A stretch of DNA of 38,231 nt from Planctomycetota bacterium (GTDB lineage Bacteria > Planctomycetota > Brocadiia > JAADGH01). The notes under the pieces were generated by a model. It was not told the DNA's origin. It did no database searches and worked only from the letters and a program-made list of their open reading frames with translations. Positions 21,159 to 29,309 of this stretch are shown in pieces. Location of the stretch: contig JAADGH010000113.1 in assembly GCA_013152475.1 (NCBI GenBank), positions 1 through 38,231 on the forward strand, written 5' to 3'. The position numbers were made by a program, and so were the translations under genes. Within the stretch, counting starts at the first letter, position 1. The number at the start of each line of letters is the position of its first letter.

Positions 21159-23441
21159 CTATACCAGCCGGCGGAACCCGCAGTGGGCCACCGGGCCGTT
21201 GAGGTGTTCCCGCACCTTACCCGTTGGCAGAAGTCTCGCGATAGCGGAAAACACGTCATCAATGGCCGCGCCGTATTGATTCACAATTTCGTCCGTGTGT
21301 GCCAGCGTTGCATAGAGACCGGCCCCGGCCAGGAACCCGCGCTCCAGCATGAGCTGGGTGTAGAGCGTGCGGAGCTCCTCCGACAGATCATGGTCAAAAT
21401 GGAAATGCGCGAGACACGGGCGGGCCTCATCCGTGGTGATGGCCAGGCCGTGCTTCTCTGCATACTGCTTCCAGAACCCAAGTACCTTCTCACCGACGTG
21501 CTTCACGTGCGCGGGGACATCGATCCGCTCCATCTTCTCGATGGTCGCCAGCGCTGCCACCGGCCCGACGCTCTCGGTCCAATAGGTGCTGCTGATGAAC
21601 GATGTGTGTGCGCCCTCCATCGCCTCCTTCGTGCCGATCACAGCGGCGATGGGATGGCCGTTGCCGAGGGCCTTGGCAAAGATCGCGAGGTCCGGTTCCA
21701 GGTCGTAGACCAGGTGCGCGCCGCCGAGGGCCAGGCGCCATCCGATGGTGATTTCATCTACAATCAGGAGTGCACCACGCTTGTGCGTTTCCTCTTGGAC
21801 CCTCTCCAGGAAGCCGGGCTCGGGCGGGTCCCTCCGGAGCGGTTCCATAACCACAGCCGCCAGCCGGTGGCCGTGCTGCTTCATCAGATTGGTAAAGGCA
21901 TCGAAGTCGTTGTATCGGAATGTCAGCGTTGTGCCGGCCAGTTGTCTCGGTACGCCTCCCGGATCAAGGCCGGGGAGGAGGTGGCCGTCGAGGGCGTCGG
22001 TCTTGCCCAGGTTTGCCGCGAGATACCAGTCGTGCCATCCATGATAGCCGCAGACGGCAACAAGAGAACGCTTCGTCGTGGCGCGGGCGATACGAACCGC
22101 CACGGCCCCGATCTCGCCGCCGGTCCGAGCAAAGCGAGCGCACGCGGCCCACGGATGAAGCGCGCAGAGCTTAGCGGCGAGAGCCACCTCTTCCGGTGGG
22201 TTGAGCGTGCTCATCGATCCCAAGTTGATCCGGCGCTGCACGGCACGGGTGACGTCGGGATCGCGGAAGCCGAGAAGGCATGCGCCGATGCCGTTGGTGG
22301 ACATGTCGATGTATCGCCGACCGTCGAGGTCCCACGTCTCACAGCCGCGCGCCTCCCGGAAGTAAGCCGGCCATTGGTTCGGGGCCATCATCTCCGGTCG
22401 CTTGCTCAGGAGTTGGGTCCCGCCGGGGATGTGCGTCTTGGCTTGGACATAGAGGGAATGCGTGAGGTCTTTTTCGAAGGGGTCAAATTCGAGGAGTCGA
22501 TTTGCATTTCGGCAGAAGATGTCCTGGATGTCATCCTCGTTAAGTCCGAAGTCGTCGGCTGCATGCTTCAGGGCCAGGAGCGACTCCAGGCCCACTTTGG
22601 TGGGAGTGCACGGCGTCTCCAGCGTGTCCCAGTTCACGCTCTTCTCGTCGAGCCAGATGAAACTGTCTCCGGCGGACACGCACTTGCCCACAATTTCGCA
22701 AACGGGGAAATCGCTCCCCCACAGCAGCTTGCGCGGTCCGAAGCCGTGAAGGACCGACAGGAGCGGCGCCGCCTCGCAGACGGCGGATGTGTCGAACCAG
22801 ACGTTGTCCAATCCCTCGAGGGCGGCAATTCCCTCCCGCATATTCCTCGGGCAGAAGCCTCGCGCCGCATGGGCCAGAATCAATGTGGCGTTCGGGTATT
22901 CCTTGCAGTGGGAACGAATGTACTCCTGATTGGCCTCGTCAGCAAGCGCCAGGTGCTTGACCATGTGCAGCGTGATGATCAGCCGCCGGTCATCGGCCAT
23001 GCGCCATGCCCATTCGGGGAGGAATGTCTCGATGCTTGCCTCGAAGGTGTCCTCCTCGCTGCTGAAAAAGTGATACGGCTTGAAACCGACGACCTGCCCG
23101 TACTGAAGGACGTCGGCCACGTGCCCCGGATCGCACTGCGGTGTGATTAGGATCAGACCGCGGCTCTTGGGGTTTGCTTCGAGTTGGCGTACAAGCCATT
23201 CATTCGCGCCGGCGACATCGCAGTGCGGCGTCGGATGCGGGAAGAAAAGTCCACCCACCAGGCGATTCGCTCCGATGTGAGTCCCCACACGCTCCCGCCA
23301 GAGGGTGAGGGTCACTTCGGGGATCTCGCTGAGCATGGAGAAAGGCTCGGAGAGGTTCAGGTCGGCCTGCCGGTAGATGTGGGCATGGCTGTCATAGATT
23401 TGCTTGGGGAGGAACCCGTGCAGCTCTGCGGTAGAGACCAT
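21159..23441 (-). CDS. Amidohydrolase / class III aminotransferase fusion protein
   Basis: A 760-residue two-enzyme protein in one uninterrupted frame. Residues 1-325 are an amidohydrolase_2-type TIM barrel: YDSHAHIYR (metal His19, His21), HMVKH (His159), LILAHAARG (His191) and LLWGSDFPV (Asp244). Residues 330-760 are a PLP fold-type I class III aminotransferase close to glutamate-1-semialdehyde aminomutase-like enzymes: NGIGACLLGFRDPDV, RTGGEIGAVAVRIAR, YHGWHDW, LLIVDEITIGWR (Asp562 for the PLP ring nitrogen) and IFAKALGNGHP (Lys590 for the Schiff base). Both active sites look complete. No frameshift or stop separates the halves, so it is a true fusion. A hydrolase could release an amino sugar or amino acid that the second half then transaminates. 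It follows the RsbW-like gene by 45 bases. Confidence 0.88.
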   Translation of the reverse strand: MVSTAELHGFLPKQIYDSHAHIYRQADLNLSEPFSMLSEIPEVTLTLWRERVGTHIGANRLVGGLFFPHPTPHCDVAGANEWLVRQLEANPKSRGLILITPQCDPGHVADVLQYGQVVGFKPYHFFSSEEDTFEASIETFLPEWAWRMADDRRLIITLHMVKHLALADEANQEYIRSHCKEYPNATLILAHAARGFCPRNMREGIAALEGLDNVWFDTSAVCEAAPLLSVLHGFGPRKLLWGSDFPVCEIVGKCVSAGDSFIWLDEKSVNWDTLETPCTPTKVGLESLLALKHAADDFGLNEDDIQDIFCRNANRLLEFDPFEKDLTHSLYVQAKTHIPGGTQLLSKRPEMMAPNQWPAYFREARGCETWDLDGRRYIDMSTNGIGACLLGFRDPDVTRAVQRRINLGSMSTLNPPEEVALAAKLCALHPWAACARFARTGGEIGAVAVRIARATTKRSLVAVCGYHGWHDWYLAANLGKTDALDGHLLPGLDPGGVPRQLAGTTLTFRYNDFDAFTNLMKQHGHRLAAVVMEPLRRDPPEPGFLERVQEETHKRGALLIVDEITIGWRLALGGAHLVYDLEPDLAIFAKALGNGHPIAAVIGTKEAMEGAHTSFISSTYWTESVGPVAALATIEKMERIDVPAHVKHVGEKVLGFWKQYAEKHGLAITTDEARPCLAHFHFDHDLSEELRTLYTQLMLERGFLAGAGLYATLAHTDEIVNQYGAAIDDVFSAIARLLPTGKVREHLNGPVAHCGFRRLV

Positions 23442-23486
23442 TGAATCACTCTTCTTATCGTGATACGTTGAGGAGAGCCTCGCTGA

Positions 23487-23909
23487 TCATGTCAGGTCGC
23501 GGCGGATGCTGAGCTCCAGGATGTTCTTGCCGTCCACACGCCTGTAATCGATGGCGCTGACCACGGTCCGAACCAGGTGAACGCCCATGCCGCCGACTCG
23601 GCGTTCCTCCAGGGGTTGGGTTGTGTCGGGTTCGGGGGCTGCCACGGGGTCGAACTCGCGGCCGTCGTCCTCGAAGCGGATATGGATGTGCGTCGGCTCG
23701 AAGTGGATGTATAGTTCGATGTCGTGTGGCGCGGTATCGTCGTAGGCGTACTTGATAATGTTCGTGATGATTTCTTCCACGGAAAGGTCGAGGGCGTAGG
23801 CCGCTTTCGGGGTCAGGTTTTTCCCTTCCGCCAAGGCACGCAGGGCCTGGTTCACGCGATCGAGTTCGTCGAAGTCGTTCTTGATAGTCAAGTGCAATTC
23901 ATGGGTCAT
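23487..23909 (-). CDS. Anti-sigma factor serine kinase, RsbW/HATPase_c_2 family
   Basis: A 140-residue GHKL-fold kinase of the RsbW/SpoIIAB type. The N box is VEEIITNIIKYAY (near 45), the G1 box IRFEDDGREFDP (near 78) and the G2 box RRVGGMGVHLVRTVV (near 108). These proteins bind a sigma factor or an STAS antagonist and phosphorylate the antagonist in partner-switching control. No sigma factor, STAS protein or PP2C phosphatase is next to it, so partners are elsewhere. ATG 23909 begins at the first family residues (MTHELHLTIKND); upstream in-frame codons are Arg/Gly-rich and overlap the tex 3' end, so I left them out. The ribosome site is weak. Confidence 0.85.
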   Translation of the reverse strand: MTHELHLTIKNDFDELDRVNQALRALAEGKNLTPKAAYALDLSVEEIITNIIKYAYDDTAPHDIELYIHFEPTHIHIRFEDDGREFDPVAAPEPDTTQPLEERRVGGMGVHLVRTVVSAIDYRRVDGKNILELSIRRDLT

Positions 23910-23985
23910 GTTCACCGCCCACGTGCTCGGTCGGTTCACTTGTCCGACGCCAGCAGATCCGCCGCCACCCCTTCCATCCGCGCGT

Positions 23986-26325
23986 TCAGTTTTTGTTCGG
24001 TTTCCTATCCTTGAAGAAGGCGGCAATGGGGTTGTTCCACCCTGTCGGCCGATCACGCTTCGGCGCTTGTGTGGGCCGGGGCGGCGCCTTTTTCGGGCGG
24101 GGCTTCCGAGGACGTTTCGGTTTCTCGGCCGCCTTCGGTTTAGGCCTTCGCTCAACCGGTTTCTTCTCCTGTTCTGCCTTTGGATGGCCGTCGGGATGCT
24201 GGCGCATAGATAGTGCGATGCGGCCGCGCTCTGTGTCCACGCTGAGCACGGTGACCGTCACCTTCTCTCCCACCTTGACCACGTCGACGGGCCGTTTGAC
24301 ATACCGGTCGGCGAGCTGGCTGATGTGAACCAGACCGTCCTGGTGAACCCCGACGTCCACGAACGCGCCGAAGTTCGTCACATTCGTCACCACGCCGGGG
24401 ATTCTCATGCCCGGCTTCACGTCGCCGATCTCGCGCACGCCCTCGGCGAAAGCCATCGCCTTGAATTCCTTGCGCGGATCGCGCCCGGGTTTGGCCAGCT
24501 CCTTCAGGATGTCGGTCAGCGTCGGCATGCCGACGGTGTCCGTGACGTATCTTTCCAACTGGACCCTCTCGCGGAGCGCGTTGGTCTGTATCAGGCCGGT
24601 AACGGTGCACCCGCTGTCGGCGGCCATGCGTTCCACGATGGGGTAGCTCTCGGGGTGGACGGCGGAGGCGTCGAGAGGATTTTCACCATCGCGAATGCGA
24701 AAAAATCCGGCGGACTGCTCGAAGGTCTTTGCGCCCATGCCGGGCACGTCCATGAGTTGCGTTCGCGAGCGAAACGGCCCGTGGTCGTTGCGATGGGCCA
24801 CGACCGCCCCGGCCAGCTTGGGCCCGAGGCCGGACACATAGCTCAGGAGCCGTTTGCTTGCCGTATTCACCTCGACGCCGACGGCGTTGACGCAACTGGT
24901 AACCACGTCGTCGAGGGCCTTGCGCAGTTGCTTCTGGTCCACGTCGTGCTGGTATTGGCCCACGCCGATAGACTTCGGGTCGATCTTCACGAGTTCGGCC
25001 AGGGGGTCCGTGAGCCGCCGGCCGATGGACACGGCGCCGCGGACGGTCACGTCCTTGTCGGGAAATTCCTCGCGAGCGGTTTTCGATGCGGAGTACACGG
25101 ACGCACCACTCTCGTTGACCATCTCAATGGGAACGTCCTTGTCGAGTTCGATGCTGCGGCAGAACGCGTGGGCCTCACGCCCGCCGGTGCCGTTGCCGAC
25201 GGCAATGGCCTCGATGTCGAATTGCGCGACAAGATCACGAATCTTATGAGCCGCTTCCTCTTTTTGGTTCTGCGGTTCGAGAGGAAAAATCGTGTCATGG
25301 TGGAGCAGCTTTCCCTGCCGGTCGAGGCAGACGACTTTGCAGCCGGTGCGGTGGCCGGGATCGATGGCGAGGACGCTCTTCTGCCCCAGTGGCGCGGCCA
25401 GAAGCAGATCGCGCAGGTTCTCCGCGAAAACGTGGATCGCCTCTTCGTCCGCGCGCTTCTTACTCTCGACGCGCATCTCGGTCTCCATGGATAGCCTGAG
25501 CAGGCGATTGTAACCGTCCTCGACGGCGGTCTGCACCTGTTGCGCTGCGGCGTTGTCGGCCTTCACGAATCGGCGGGTGAGGATCGCCAGCGCCTCCTTC
25601 TCGTCGGGCTGGATGGAATAGGTGAGGAAGCCCTCCTTCGCACCGCGCCGGATGGCCAAAAGGCGATGGGACGGAATCTTCGGCAACGGCTCGCGCCAGT
25701 CGAAATAATCCTTGTAATTGGCGCCATCGGTTTCCTTCCCCTCGATCACCTTGCTGCATACGATGGCCTTCTCGGCGAAGAGCTCGCGCAGTTCGGCGCG
25801 GGCGTCGGTGTCCTCGTTGATCCATTCGGCGATGATGTCACGCGCGCCGGCAAGGGCGTCGTCCGGTGTGGCGACTTCCTTCTCCGGGCTCACAAACTTC
25901 ACGGCCTCGGCGGCGGGATCGATATCCCCTTGCTCGAAGATGAGCCTCGCCAGCGGTTCCAACCCCTTTTCCCTCGCCACGGTCGCCCGGGTGCGGCGTT
26001 TGGGCCGGTAGGGAAGGTAGAGGTCTTCGAGAACGGCCAGCGTGTCGGCGGCGAGCACTTTGGCCCTGAGGTCGTCGGTGAGTTTCCCCTGCTCCTTGAT
26101 GGAGTTGAGGACGGTCTCGCGGCGTTTGTCCAGCGCCTCCAGTTGATCGAGCCGATCACGAATAGCGATGATGGCCACTTCGTCGAGGCCGCCGGTGGCC
26201 TCCTTGCGGTAGCGAGCGATGAAGGGGACGGTGGCCTCGGCCCCGAACAAGTCGGCGACGGCCTTGACCTGTCGAGCATCGAGATGCTGCTCACCGGCAA
26301 TTTTTTCGATGTGTGCCTCGTTCAT
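23986..26325 (-). CDS. tex: Tex family RNA-binding transcription accessory protein
   Basis: A 779-residue Tex protein, normal length for the family. In order it shows an N-terminal helical domain (FIARYRKEATGGLDE), YLPYRPKRRTRATVAREKGL, a YqgF-like RNase-H fold (SVLAIDPGHRTGCKV, then AIAVGNGTGGREA and VNESGASVYSAS), a helix-hairpin-helix block (NTASKRLLSYVSGLGPKLA, then MDVPGMGAKTFEQSAGF) and an S1 RNA-binding domain (GVVTNVTNFGAFVDVGVHQD, then GLVHISQLA). The last 75 residues are an unusually long Lys/Pro/Arg tail (EKPKRPRKPRPKKAPPRP), likely disordered and nucleic-acid binding. A strong promoter lies 49 nt upstream. Tex acts on RNA polymerase and nascent RNA; the gene is chromosomal housekeeping. 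Confidence 0.96.
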   Translation of the reverse strand: MNEAHIEKIAGEQHLDARQVKAVADLFGAEATVPFIARYRKEATGGLDEVAIIAIRDRLDQLEALDKRRETVLNSIKEQGKLTDDLRAKVLAADTLAVLEDLYLPYRPKRRTRATVAREKGLEPLARLIFEQGDIDPAAEAVKFVSPEKEVATPDDALAGARDIIAEWINEDTDARAELRELFAEKAIVCSKVIEGKETDGANYKDYFDWREPLPKIPSHRLLAIRRGAKEGFLTYSIQPDEKEALAILTRRFVKADNAAAQQVQTAVEDGYNRLLRLSMETEMRVESKKRADEEAIHVFAENLRDLLLAAPLGQKSVLAIDPGHRTGCKVVCLDRQGKLLHHDTIFPLEPQNQKEEAAHKIRDLVAQFDIEAIAVGNGTGGREAHAFCRSIELDKDVPIEMVNESGASVYSASKTAREEFPDKDVTVRGAVSIGRRLTDPLAELVKIDPKSIGVGQYQHDVDQKQLRKALDDVVTSCVNAVGVEVNTASKRLLSYVSGLGPKLAGAVVAHRNDHGPFRSRTQLMDVPGMGAKTFEQSAGFFRIRDGENPLDASAVHPESYPIVERMAADSGCTVTGLIQTNALRERVQLERYVTDTVGMPTLTDILKELAKPGRDPRKEFKAMAFAEGVREIGDVKPGMRIPGVVTNVTNFGAFVDVGVHQDGLVHISQLADRYVKRPVDVVKVGEKVTVTVLSVDTERGRIALSMRQHPDGHPKAEQEKKPVERRPKPKAAEKPKRPRKPRPKKAPPRPTQAPKRDRPTGWNNPIAAFFKDRKPNKN

Positions 26326-26380
26326 TTTGTGCGGGGCTTCTTCCGATCAAACGCCGACACAGTATCCAGGAAAAGTGCAG

Positions 26381-26409
26381 ATTATACATTCCTTCTCGGC
26401 GCATGTCGA
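26381..26409 (-). promoter_or_regulatory. Sigma70-type promoter for tex
   Basis: On the minus strand TCGACA (26409-26404, 5 of 6 consensus), 17-base spacer, perfect TATAAT (26386-26381). The start near 26374 gives a leader of about 49 nt. Confidence 0.65.
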
Positions 26410-26442
26410 GACAATTTGACCCTGTGGCAATGTGGTTTTTCA

Positions 26443-26471
26443 TTGACAGGTTTGTGAACTTTCGATACCAT
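26443..26471 (+). promoter_or_regulatory. Candidate promoter for the glycosyltransferase operon
   Basis: A perfect TTGACA (26443-26448), 17-base spacer, TACCAT (26466-26471, 4 of 6). The -10 box overlaps ATG 26470, so if this promoter is used translation must start further in, for example at GTG 26521 or 26530, or another promoter drives the ATG form. Confidence 0.4.
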
Positions 26472-27381
26472 GAAAGCGTCCGATGACATCCGACCCCAAT
26501 GCGACGTTTCCAGACCATCGGTGAGCCACGTGTCCACGTTTAGCATCATCATTCTCACCCGCGACAAGGCCGACTACACCGAGGCCTGCCTGAAGAGCCT
26601 CCTCACGACCGAGGGAGGCGATTACGAAGTGGTGATTGTGGACAATGGGTCCACGGACCGAACACTCGATCTGCTGGAGTCCATGAAGGCGGAGTTCGCG
26701 GGGGCCGGGTCGCGGCTTCGGGTCATTGCCAAGGGGGAGAACGTCGGATGCTGCACAGGACGAAACGAGGGCGTGGCTGCGGCGGCGGGGGAGTATATCG
26801 TTTTCCTTGACAATGACACGATGGTGAAGGATGTGGACTGGCTGGTCCGCCTGCGCGAGGTGCTCGACAGCGATCCGCAGATTCAGATCGTAGGGCCGAA
26901 GATCACATACCCATTCGAACCGCACTGGATCCAGTGCGCGGGTGCGGCGATCTCGAAGACCGGCCGGGTGCAGTTCCGGGGGCGGGGAGAGTCGAGAGAC
27001 ACGCCGGAGTTCAACGTGCAGAGGGATGTCCAGTGTCTCATCAGCGCGGGTTTCATGTTTCCGAAAGAACTTTTCGATGTGATCGGCGGGCTGGACGAGG
27101 CGTTCAACCCCATCGAGTTCGAGGACTTCGATTTCTGCTACCGCGCGCGGAGCAGGGGGTATCGCGTGGTCTACGTGCCAAGCGTGGAGATTCATCACTG
27201 GGAGAGCATCACGTCCGACGGCACGCCGTCGCTGCCGAACACCTACCTTATCATCAAGCATGGGATGTTGTTCAAGAAACGCTGGCGGCACGTGTTCGAG
27301 CAGGAGGACGGCCCGCCGGACTCGGAAACGAAGTGGAAGAAGATCGAGATGCCGTCGCTGCACGGCCGACGAATAAGATAG
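26470..27381 (+). CDS. Family 2 glycosyltransferase
   Basis: A 303-residue GT-A fold inverting glycosyltransferase. STFSIIILTRDKADYTEACL opens the nucleotide-binding fold, VVIVDNGSTDRT follows, LDNDTMV holds the DxD metal and nucleotide motif (Asp114, Asp116), and EFEDFDFCYRARSRGY carries the ED acceptor/base motif near residue 219. It transfers a sugar from a nucleotide donor to a cell-surface glycan or lipid. No transmembrane helix is seen. The first 22 residues are polar and not part of the fold; GTG 26521 or 26530 may be the true start, given the promoter at 26443-26471. The ACP gene follows after 15 bases. Confidence 0.88.
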   Translation: MKASDDIRPQCDVSRPSVSHVSTFSIIILTRDKADYTEACLKSLLTTEGGDYEVVIVDNGSTDRTLDLLESMKAEFAGAGSRLRVIAKGENVGCCTGRNEGVAAAAGEYIVFLDNDTMVKDVDWLVRLREVLDSDPQIQIVGPKITYPFEPHWIQCAGAAISKTGRVQFRGRGESRDTPEFNVQRDVQCLISAGFMFPKELFDVIGGLDEAFNPIEFEDFDFCYRARSRGYRVVYVPSVEIHHWESITSDGTPSLPNTYLIIKHGMLFKKRWRHVFEQEDGPPDSETKWKKIEMPSLHGRRIR

Positions 27382-27396
27382 AGGGAAAGGGATCGC

Positions 27397-27660
27397 ATGG
27401 GTGAGGCAAGCTCCGTTGAGGACGCCATTAAACAAATGATCGTGGAGAGGCTGTTTCTGAAGATCGAACCGGGCGAGATTTCGGACGAGGAGCCGCTGAT
27501 GGAGAAGCTGGGCGTCGATTCGGTGCAGCTTCTGGAGATTGCAGTCGGACTCGAAGAGGTCTACGGTATCTCCTTCGAGGACGAAGAGTTTGACATTGAG
27601 ATCTTCAAGACCATCAAGTCCATCGCCGACTTCGTTCGGGAGAAGACAGGGCTGTCGTGA
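27397..27660 (+). CDS. Acyl carrier protein
   Basis: An 87-residue acidic four-helix carrier protein. GVDSVQLLEIAVGLEEVYGI has the phosphopantetheine serine, Ser42, in the DSxxL motif. GGGAAAGGG precedes ATG 27397. The stop codon overlaps the GTG of the next gene by four bases, so the two are translationally coupled. Its place between a glycosyltransferase and two alpha/beta hydrolases points to a dedicated ACP for a surface-polymer or lipid pathway, not the fatty-acid synthase ACP. The same ACP-hydrolase grouping is known from exosortase-linked exopolysaccharide loci. Confidence 0.93.
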   Translation: MGEASSVEDAIKQMIVERLFLKIEPGEISDEEPLMEKLGVDSVQLLEIAVGLEEVYGISFEDEEFDIEIFKTIKSIADFVREKTGLS

Positions 27661-28469
27661 CGGAAGTTCAAGTCACCTTCGACAGCGGCGCCAACCGCCT
27701 GCTCGGCATGCTGCACGTGCCCGACGGCGAGGTGAAGGCGGGCATCGTCTTCTGCAACGCCTTCGGCGAGGAACGCAAGTGCTCCCATCGCGCTCTGGTT
27801 CTCCTCGCTCGGGCGATGGCGCGGCGCGGATACGGCGTTCTGCGGTTCGACTACGCCGGCTGCGGGGACAGCGCGGGTGAACTGCGCGACGCCACCATCA
27901 CGAGCATCGAGTCCGACATCCAGACGGCTATTGATTTCGCTAACACGAAACTTTCCCCTCCGGCTATGGGGTTGCTCGGGCTGCGCCTCGGTGGGGCGCT
28001 GGCCGGCCGTGTGGCGGGTAACGTGGGCGGCATCGACCGTTTGATCCTCCTTCAGCCCATCCCCAAGGGCGAGACGGCCTTCGCCTCAGATCTAAAGCGC
28101 AAGCGGATCCGCGAGATGATGATGAAAGGAAAAAACGAAGGGAAGCGCGCCGACATCATGAAACAGTTGGAGAGTGGTGAGGGCGAGGTGGACCTGGACG
28201 GGTTTGTCATCACCGGCGCGTTCTATAGGGGCCTGCTCGGCGTCGACCTGAACGAGCAGGTCGGTTCCTTTTCGGGGCGGGTGCTCATCGTCCAGGCCGC
28301 GCCGAACGATGCGATACGCCCGGAGATGGAGGCGCTGCGTGAAGCATATGGGAAGGCCGGTGCGGCGGCTGCGGTTGTGCCGCTCGTCCTTCAGCCGTTC
28401 TGGAGTCGGATCGACTTCGTGGAGTGCGACGATTTGATTGCGCACGTTTGTGCCTGGCTTGAGGGGTGA
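27657..28469 (+). CDS. Alpha/beta hydrolase, exosortase-associated hydrolase 2-like, nucleophile replaced
   Basis: A 270-residue alpha/beta hydrolase fold starting with GTG 27657, which overlaps the ACP stop. GIVFCNAFGEERKCSHR resembles the oxyanion region and VLRFDYAGCGDSAGE the strand before the elbow. The nucleophile elbow reads GLRLG, with Arg110 where Ser, Cys or Asp normally sits, so ordinary ester hydrolysis is unlikely. I recall the same GLRLG elbow in the second hydrolase of exosortase system type 1 loci, so this is probably the family state and not a mutation. It may bind an acyl chain, act as a transferase scaffold or pair with the next protein, with which it shares fold and size. 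Confidence 0.8.
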   Translation: MTEVQVTFDSGANRLLGMLHVPDGEVKAGIVFCNAFGEERKCSHRALVLLARAMARRGYGVLRFDYAGCGDSAGELRDATITSIESDIQTAIDFANTKLSPPAMGLLGLRLGGALAGRVAGNVGGIDRLILLQPIPKGETAFASDLKRKRIREMMMKGKNEGKRADIMKQLESGEGEVDLDGFVITGAFYRGLLGVDLNEQVGSFSGRVLIVQAAPNDAIRPEMEALREAYGKAGAAAAVVPLVLQPFWSRIDFVECDDLIAHVCAWLEG

Positions 28470-28472
28470 GGC

Positions 28473-29309
28473 ATGGAAGCCCCCGTAACCTTCGAGAAGG
28501 AAGGCCAGAAGATTTACGGCGTTCTGCACACGCCCGACGCCGGTCGCGCGGCGTGCGCTGTGGTGCTGGTGCACGGATGGACCGGGTGCCGGATCGGGCC
28601 GAATCGGATTCTGGTGCATGTGGCCCGCCGCCTTGTTGAGGAGGGGATGGCCGCGCTTCGGTTCGACTTGTGCGGCCGGGGTGACAGCGAGGGAGACTTC
28701 GAGGCCAACGATCTCGACGGCATGGTCGCCGACACCTGCGCGGCGATTGATTTTGTGAAGGAACGGCTTGCGCCGGAGCGAATTGCGATCTGGGGATTGT
28801 GTTCAGGGGGAAACGTTGCCATCGGCGCGGGGACGCTTCGGGATGACATCGACCTGCTTCTACCGTGCTCCACATTGCCCTTCCAGCCGGAGCAGCAGAA
28901 AATGGTCGCGATCAAGGTGAAGCGAACCGGATCATTCGCAAAAGAGTATTTCAAGAAGCTCTTCCGGCTGGAGACCTGGAGGAAGCTGGTGTGTGGGGCG
29001 ATCCACTTCGGCATGGTCCGGAAGGCGCTCTTCGGCCACATGGCTGCGCCCGAGGTGGACGGGCGCAACCCGAAGGACTCGGCGCGCGACATCATGGCCG
29101 ATTTCGCCGGCTACAAGGGCAAGGCGCTGTTCATCTACGGCGGCGCTGACCCGGAGGCCGGGGAGGCGCGCAAGCACTTCGAGGAGTTCGGCAGGGAAAA
29201 GGGCCTCGACCTCCGCTTCCACGTCGTCGAGGGGGCGAACCACAACTTCTCCTCGGTGGAGTGGGAGAAGGCGTTCGCGGATCGCGCCATGGAGTTCCTC
29301 AAAGGCTGA
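28473..29309 (+). CDS. Alpha/beta hydrolase, exosortase-associated hydrolase 1-like, Cys nucleophile
   Basis: A 278-residue alpha/beta hydrolase. VVLVHGWTGCRIGPNR contains the HGW oxyanion motif, FDLCGRGDSEG the conserved turn, and the elbow is IWGLCSGG, with Cys110 in the nucleophile position (G-L-C-S-G). YGGADPEAG and GANHNFSS supply the Asp and His of the triad. Cys nucleophiles are typical of dienelactone hydrolases and of the first exosortase-system hydrolase. GAGGGGTGAGG precedes ATG 28473, 3 bases after the previous stop. It is the last gene of the plus-strand operon; its 3' end overlaps that of the convergent sugar dehydrogenase gene by 11 bp. Confidence 0.83.
   Translation: MEAPVTFEKEGQKIYGVLHTPDAGRAACAVVLVHGWTGCRIGPNRILVHVARRLVEEGMAALRFDLCGRGDSEGDFEANDLDGMVADTCAAIDFVKERLAPERIAIWGLCSGGNVAIGAGTLRDDIDLLLPCSTLPFQPEQQKMVAIKVKRTGSFAKEYFKKLFRLETWRKLVCGAIHFGMVRKALFGHMAAPEVDGRNPKDSARDIMADFAGYKGKALFIYGGADPEAGEARKHFEEFGREKGLDLRFHVVEGANHNFSSVEWEKAFADRAMEFLKG

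Noticed and set aside
20679..23150. An 823-codon plus-strand open frame
   Set aside because: Only its first part has protein-like sequence, which I assign to the decayed gene at 20505-21117. The rest is antisense to the amidohydrolase-aminotransferase fusion, whose motifs are unmistakable.
24325..25494. A 389-codon plus-strand open frame
   Set aside because: Antisense to tex, which is full length and highly conserved.
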